This document shows, in pieces, positions 60,938 to 64,000 of a stretch of 64,000 nt of DNA; position 1 is the first letter of the stretch, and the number at the start of each line of letters is the position of its first letter. The notes under the pieces are model-generated. The model was not told the DNA's origin. It did no database searches and was given only the letters and a program-made list of their open reading frames with translations. Source of the stretch: Effusibacillus consociatus (GTDB lineage Bacteria > Bacillota > Bacilli > Tumebacillales > Effusibacillaceae); NCBI RefSeq assembly GCF_042652925.1, contig NZ_JBHSHC010000119.1:1-64000 (forward strand), read 5' to 3'. The position numbers and the translations under genes are program-made.

Positions 60938-62575
60938 TTGCAAGTTTATATTGCTCTTGACGGAGAGACCTTAAGAATCATCGCTTCAAAACTCCGTATT
61001 GAATTAGAGCAGCTAATGTCCCTCAACCCGGATATTACCGACCCTGATAGGACAATTGCAGGACAAAGAGTGAATTATCTAAATCTAACCGATATTCCTG
61101 TTTGCTTTCCCCCGCCTCCAACGACCGATCAGAAGCACTGGATCCCACTTACTCCATTAGAGGAAATGGAAAAAACAGATTATGATGTGCTGATTGTGGG
61201 AACCGGGGCGGGAGGAGGAGCTGCGCTCTGGAGATTATGTGATAAGTGGGCAAGAAGCGGCAGACGGATAGGGGTGGTCGAACAAGGGGATCTGTTGCTG
61301 CCAACCCATTCATTTAATGTTGCAACCATGAATGCACAACGGAAGCATAATTTTTTCTGGAATAACGTGAAACCACTGGGAAAATTCCTTCCTGACTTTC
61401 CGGGGGCCATGCAGCTATTTGCTTTAGGGGGAAGAACCTTGTTCTGGTGGGCGGTTACCCCCCGCATGCACCCGGTCGATATTGCTCAGTGGCCTGTTAC
61501 CTTTGATGAGATGGAACCCTATTATAATATTGCTGAAGGGGTTCTGAACGTTTCGAGACTCTATTCGCAAGGTTCTAAGGTAACGGAAATATTGCTGACT
61601 CGCCTTCGGGAAAGGAGTTTTCCAGACGTAATAGAACAGCCGATGGCTGTTGATCTGTCGGAAACGAAATTTGGGCAACTCCGTGCAAACCCATTTTTCA
61701 GTTCCATCGTGTTCCTTGCCACAGCTTTAAACCGTCACCCCTTTGATCTTGCGGTTCAAGCACGGGCAACCCGGGTGCTATCTGAACATGGGCGAGCAGT
61801 CGGGATCGAGGTCATGACCCCTGAAATGAAGTCTTATGTGCTCAGAGCAAGGACCGTTGTGTTGTCGGGAAGCACATGGGAAACGCCACGTTTGCTGCTT
61901 TATTCCGGAATCGAAGGCAGAGCGATCGGGCAGTATTTAATGAATCACTCCAAAATCTTTGCAAGAGCAAAAGTGAAGCGTACCGATTTTCCTGAGGTAT
62001 TGGGGACGCTCAGTATTTTGATCCCCCGTGCAGACAATCGTCCCTATCAGATCCAAATCATGGGCCCGCACTTCGAAAGATTTTACTGGCATCAGCCTTA
62101 TGATGTAGAACCCCTGTTACCGGAAGTGGGTTTTGAAATCCATTCATTCGGTGTTGTTGAGCCGCGGTATGAAAACAGGATGTTCCTTGACCCCACTAGA
62201 GCGGATGCATATGGGGTTCCGGAAATACAAGTGAATTTCTCCTATAGTGAAAGGGACAAAGCAGTGATTCGTGAGCTTGCTGATGCGGTAAAACAAGCTG
62301 TTCACGACATGGGAGCATCGTTTGTTTTGAACAACGGGGAACCTGATCTTTGCTTAAGGGTTCCGGGAGACGATACACATGAAGTTGGTACTTGTCGCAT
62401 GGGGGATGATCCTTCTACATCCGCAACAAACCGTTTTGGTCAAATCCATGGTATACCAAATCTCTATGTGGCCGACAACAGCGTGCTGCCTACCAGCGGA
62501 GCTGCAAATCCAACATTGACAACGATTGCCCTGGCGATTCGGACGGCGGATCATATTATCCATCAGTTGAGATAG
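60938..62575 (+). CDS. GMC-type flavin oxidoreductase with N-terminal LysM domain
   Basis: 545 residues. Residues 1-50 form a LysM motif (VYIALDGETLRIIASKL ... LMSLNPDI, GQRVNYL), then a Pro-rich linker and a GMC oxidoreductase: FAD loop DVLIVGTGAGGGAALWRL, and C-terminal GTCRMGDD and NLYVADNSVLPTSGAANPTLTTIAL. There is no signal peptide, so if the LysM binds peptidoglycan it may do so on the spore from the mother-cell side. Substrate unknown (alcohol or sugar). TTG start behind GAAGGATG. Confidence 0.82.
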   Translation: MQVYIALDGETLRIIASKLRIELEQLMSLNPDITDPDRTIAGQRVNYLNLTDIPVCFPPPPTTDQKHWIPLTPLEEMEKTDYDVLIVGTGAGGGAALWRLCDKWARSGRRIGVVEQGDLLLPTHSFNVATMNAQRKHNFFWNNVKPLGKFLPDFPGAMQLFALGGRTLFWWAVTPRMHPVDIAQWPVTFDEMEPYYNIAEGVLNVSRLYSQGSKVTEILLTRLRERSFPDVIEQPMAVDLSETKFGQLRANPFFSSIVFLATALNRHPFDLAVQARATRVLSEHGRAVGIEVMTPEMKSYVLRARTVVLSGSTWETPRLLLYSGIEGRAIGQYLMNHSKIFARAKVKRTDFPEVLGTLSILIPRADNRPYQIQIMGPHFERFYWHQPYDVEPLLPEVGFEIHSFGVVEPRYENRMFLDPTRADAYGVPEIQVNFSYSERDKAVIRELADAVKQAVHDMGASFVLNNGEPDLCLRVPGDDTHEVGTCRMGDDPSTSATNRFGQIHGIPNLYVADNSVLPTSGAANPTLTTIALAIRTADHIIHQLR

Positions 62576-62598
62576 CTGCCAATGAAAAAATTAGAGGG

Positions 62599-62651
62599 AA
62601 CCGAAAAAACTTCCATTTGAAAATGGTATGCCATTCGGGAAAGTTTTGGTT
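62599..62651. terminator. Bidirectional terminator
   Basis: AACC-GAAAAAACTTCC pairs with GGGAAAGTTTTGGTT, enclosing a small CATTT/AATGG stem; lies between convergent genes. Confidence 0.55.
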
Positions 62652-62664
62652 ATGGGACTGGTTG

Positions 62665-62967
62665 CTAGATGGTGTCCTCTTGATCCTCCTGTTTCCAATA
62701 TCCCTCGTAATCGAAGTACTCCTGGCTGATTTGCTTTAAATCCCGCAGTTTCTCAATCAGCCCGTCAATGTCACAGGTATGAATCGTATCGGTAAGTTTG
62801 GTGCCTTCTTCCGTCTTTGAATGAAGGTGAATTTCCATACACCCGTCCCATCTGACATTTGCATCAAACCAGCCGTCCGGGTCATGCAGCTCAATCGCAA
62901 CGGTTTGTCCATTATCTCCCAAATGTTGATTCGTTACCTGCCATAGCTGGAAGTTCAGTCCGCGCAT
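62665..62967 (-). CDS. Small acidic protein, unknown
   Basis: 100 residues with no family I can name. Trp- and Asp-rich, beta-type pattern (VAIELHDPDGWFDANVRWDGCMEIHLHS), then a helix (IDGLIEKLRDLKQIS). No signal or membrane helix. ATG near a GGGGTGAG site on this strand. Stands alone between GMC oxidoreductase and deacetylase genes. Confidence 0.65.
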   Translation of the reverse strand: MRGLNFQLWQVTNQHLGDNGQTVAIELHDPDGWFDANVRWDGCMEIHLHSKTEEGTKLTDTIHTCDIDGLIEKLRDLKQISQEYFDYEGYWKQEDQEDTI

Positions 62968-63014
62968 ATGCTCACCCCATCCACATTTTCCCCAAAATCA
63001 GCAATAATACTCGA

Positions 63015-63728
63015 TCACTGGCCTTCCATCTTCCTTTGCGCCTGCAAATAGACATCGAGAGGTACTATTTGGTATCCTTTCCGCTGCAGATCGTCCAAAA
63101 TCAGTGGAAGAGACTGAACGGTAAGCGTCCGGTCAAGCTCTCCGTCATGCGCGAGCAGGATCCCTCCGTTTCGCTCATCTATCAATTTCATTACTCTTTG
63201 TCTGACCTCTTCGGGTGTCTTTGTGCTGTGGTTTTCTACACAAACATTCCATAACACCATTTCTTTATTCATCTCTTCGACTGTGTCAGTGATGGCGGAA
63301 CTCACTTCGCCACGCGGCGGGCGGAAGTAATGCGGAGTTGGAGTGCCCGGACCCAGAACGGTCAGGAGAGCCGTGTCGGTCTCCGACAGTTCCTTATACA
63401 CCTCATCCCGTTTCAAATCTTCAAGGTGCGGATGAGTGAACGAGTGGTTGGCCACTTGATGACCGTTTTTCACGATTTCTCTTGTCAGATCCGGATGCTG
63501 TAACACATGCTCTCCAATCAGAAAAAATGTTCCGGTCAAATGTCGTTCCTTCAGCATTTGCAGGATAGCGGGCGTAAAGCGGGGGTCGGGCCCGTCGTCA
63601 AAAGTTAATGCGACCATTTTGTCGGGTATATGCGCTAAGGTGGATTGTGCATGAGGCGTTCGTTGTACGAGAAACAGCAGTACGGCGGCGACAAAAAGCA
63701 AACAGGCGAATAACGGCCACTTTTTCAT
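63015..63728 (-). CDS. Exported polysaccharide deacetylase (NodB domain)
   Basis: 237 residues: N-terminal signal/anchor (KKWPLFACLLFVAAVLLFLV), then NodB fold: TFDDGPD (catalytic Asp), HSFTHPHL (metal His residues), RPPRGEV and the C-terminal LLAHDGE motif with His. Probably removes acetyl groups from peptidoglycan or another wall glycan. Start chosen at MKKWPL (GAGAGGAAG upstream); the longer frame has a non-coding look. Confidence 0.9.
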   Translation of the reverse strand: MKKWPLFACLLFVAAVLLFLVQRTPHAQSTLAHIPDKMVALTFDDGPDPRFTPAILQMLKERHLTGTFFLIGEHVLQHPDLTREIVKNGHQVANHSFTHPHLEDLKRDEVYKELSETDTALLTVLGPGTPTPHYFRPPRGEVSSAITDTVEEMNKEMVLWNVCVENHSTKTPEEVRQRVMKLIDERNGGILLAHDGELDRTLTVQSLPLILDDLQRKGYQIVPLDVYLQAQRKMEGQ

Positions 63729-63815
63729 AACGAACTTCCTCTCTGAAATTAATGGTTTTAATTTCACTTTACTTTTTACATAACAAAGCCGGCAAGCTGC
63801 AAAATTTGCCTGCAG

Positions 63816-63846
63816 CAAAAAGCCCACCTTGCTTGAAGGTGAGCTT
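63816..63846 (-). terminator. Terminator of the DedA-like gene
   Basis: On the minus strand AGCTCACCTT pairs with AAGGTGGGCT and is followed by TTTTT. Confidence 0.7.
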
Positions 63847-63858
63847 TCGTCTGCTGTT

Positions 63859-64000
63859 TTATCGTTGTTTTTTCTTCTTGTAAAGTCCATAGAGAATATA
63901 AGCAATGGTCAGAAGAATTGCCCCATAAATTACGGGTTGGACATAAGGCTTCGCAATTTCGTTAATTTGTTTCCAATTGCTCCCCAGTTCTTTTCCCAAG
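63859..64000 (-). CDS. DedA-family membrane protein, C-terminal end only
   Basis: The last 46 residues of a gene cut by the window edge: LGKELGSNWKQINEIAK, one membrane helix (VIYGAILLTIAYILYGLY) and KKKKQR. This pattern matches the end of DedA/SNARE-associated proteins, which are lipid scramblases. The fragment is too short for certainty. Confidence 0.55.
   Translation of the reverse strand, partial: LGKELGSNWKQINEIAKPYVQPVIYGAILLTIAYILYGLYKKKKQR

Noticed and set aside
1..64000. Insertion sequence, prophage or defence island
   Set aside because: No transposase, integrase, phage or restriction-type gene is recognisable; the damaged regions show deletions and indels, not element ends.

Overview
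The window comes from the chromosome of an endospore-forming member of the Bacillales with moderate G+C (just under half by eye). The evidence is the complete spoIIIA operon, spoIVB and spo0A, a YhcN-type spore lipoprotein, the comG competence operon, and gene order that follows the Bacillus subtilis yqhG-yqhH-gcvT ... efp-yqhV-spoIIIA-accBC ... nusB-folD-xseAB-ispA-dxs-yqxC ... argR-recN-spoIVB-spo0A block. An OLE RNA with its partner gene oapA lies between ispA and dxs, as in other extremophilic or anaerobic Firmicutes. A lineage near the Alicyclobacillaceae is my guess from this mix, not something the sequence proves.

Layout. 1-3.6 kb is a decaying region: tiny membrane ORFs, an in-frame chimera of adaA, an amino-acid permease and alkA remnants, a frameshifted and truncated gpmA, and an ftsQ/divIB-like gene with a poly-C frameshift. 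3.7-7.8 kb is the comG pseudopilus operon. 7.8-9.5 kb (minus strand) is a HAD phosphatase and DeoR regulator pair. 9.8-14.4 kb holds asnB and pheB-thrC-thrB. 14.4-18.5 kb holds two secreted proteins and yqhG/yqhH. 18.5-22.8 kb is a glycine riboswitch driving gcvT-gcvPA-gcvPB. 22.8-25.3 kb has an amidase, a DUF1657 protein, a spore lipoprotein and a histidine phosphatase. 25.4-34 kb holds aroQ, pepP, efp, yqhV and spoIIIAA-AH. 34.1-37.4 kb holds accBC and the Asp23/AmaP envelope-stress cluster. 37.5-43.4 kb holds nusB, a TsaD paralog, a ferredoxin-NADP reductase, folD, xseAB and ispA. 43.6-49.7 kb holds a DUF421 protein, OLE RNA, oapA, dxs, tlyA and nadK. 49.7-54.5 kb holds argR, recN, spoIVB and spo0A. 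From 54.7 kb on come a mini S-layer-domain protein, a FadF-like Fe-S oxidoreductase, a broken glpF-glpK operon with an intact-looking promoter and leader, a soluble chemoreceptor, a LysM-GMC oxidoreductase, and polysaccharide deacetylase and DedA-like genes on the minus strand.

How the genes work together. The gcv operon is switched by glycine and feeds one-carbon units that FolD handles further along. accBC, ispA and dxs supply fatty-acid and isoprenoid precursors. The spoIIIA genes build the mother-cell half of the feeding channel, SpoIVB signals from forespore to mother cell, and Spo0A starts the whole programme. Its upstream region carries several 0A boxes.

Features that stand out: (i) a family of about 60-nt imperfect hairpin repeats (three copies, each upstream of a plus-strand gene); (ii) OLE RNA and oapA; (iii) the three-way adaA/permease/alkA chimera; (iv) a glp operon whose promoter, cre-like site and leader terminator look intact while glpF has lost its 5' end and glpK is frameshifted; (v) a LexA-like box and a 20-bp tandem duplication in front of recN. 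I found no tRNA, rRNA, CRISPR array, prophage or intact insertion sequence, and no convincing wholly new multi-gene system. The hairpin repeat family is the best candidate for something undescribed.
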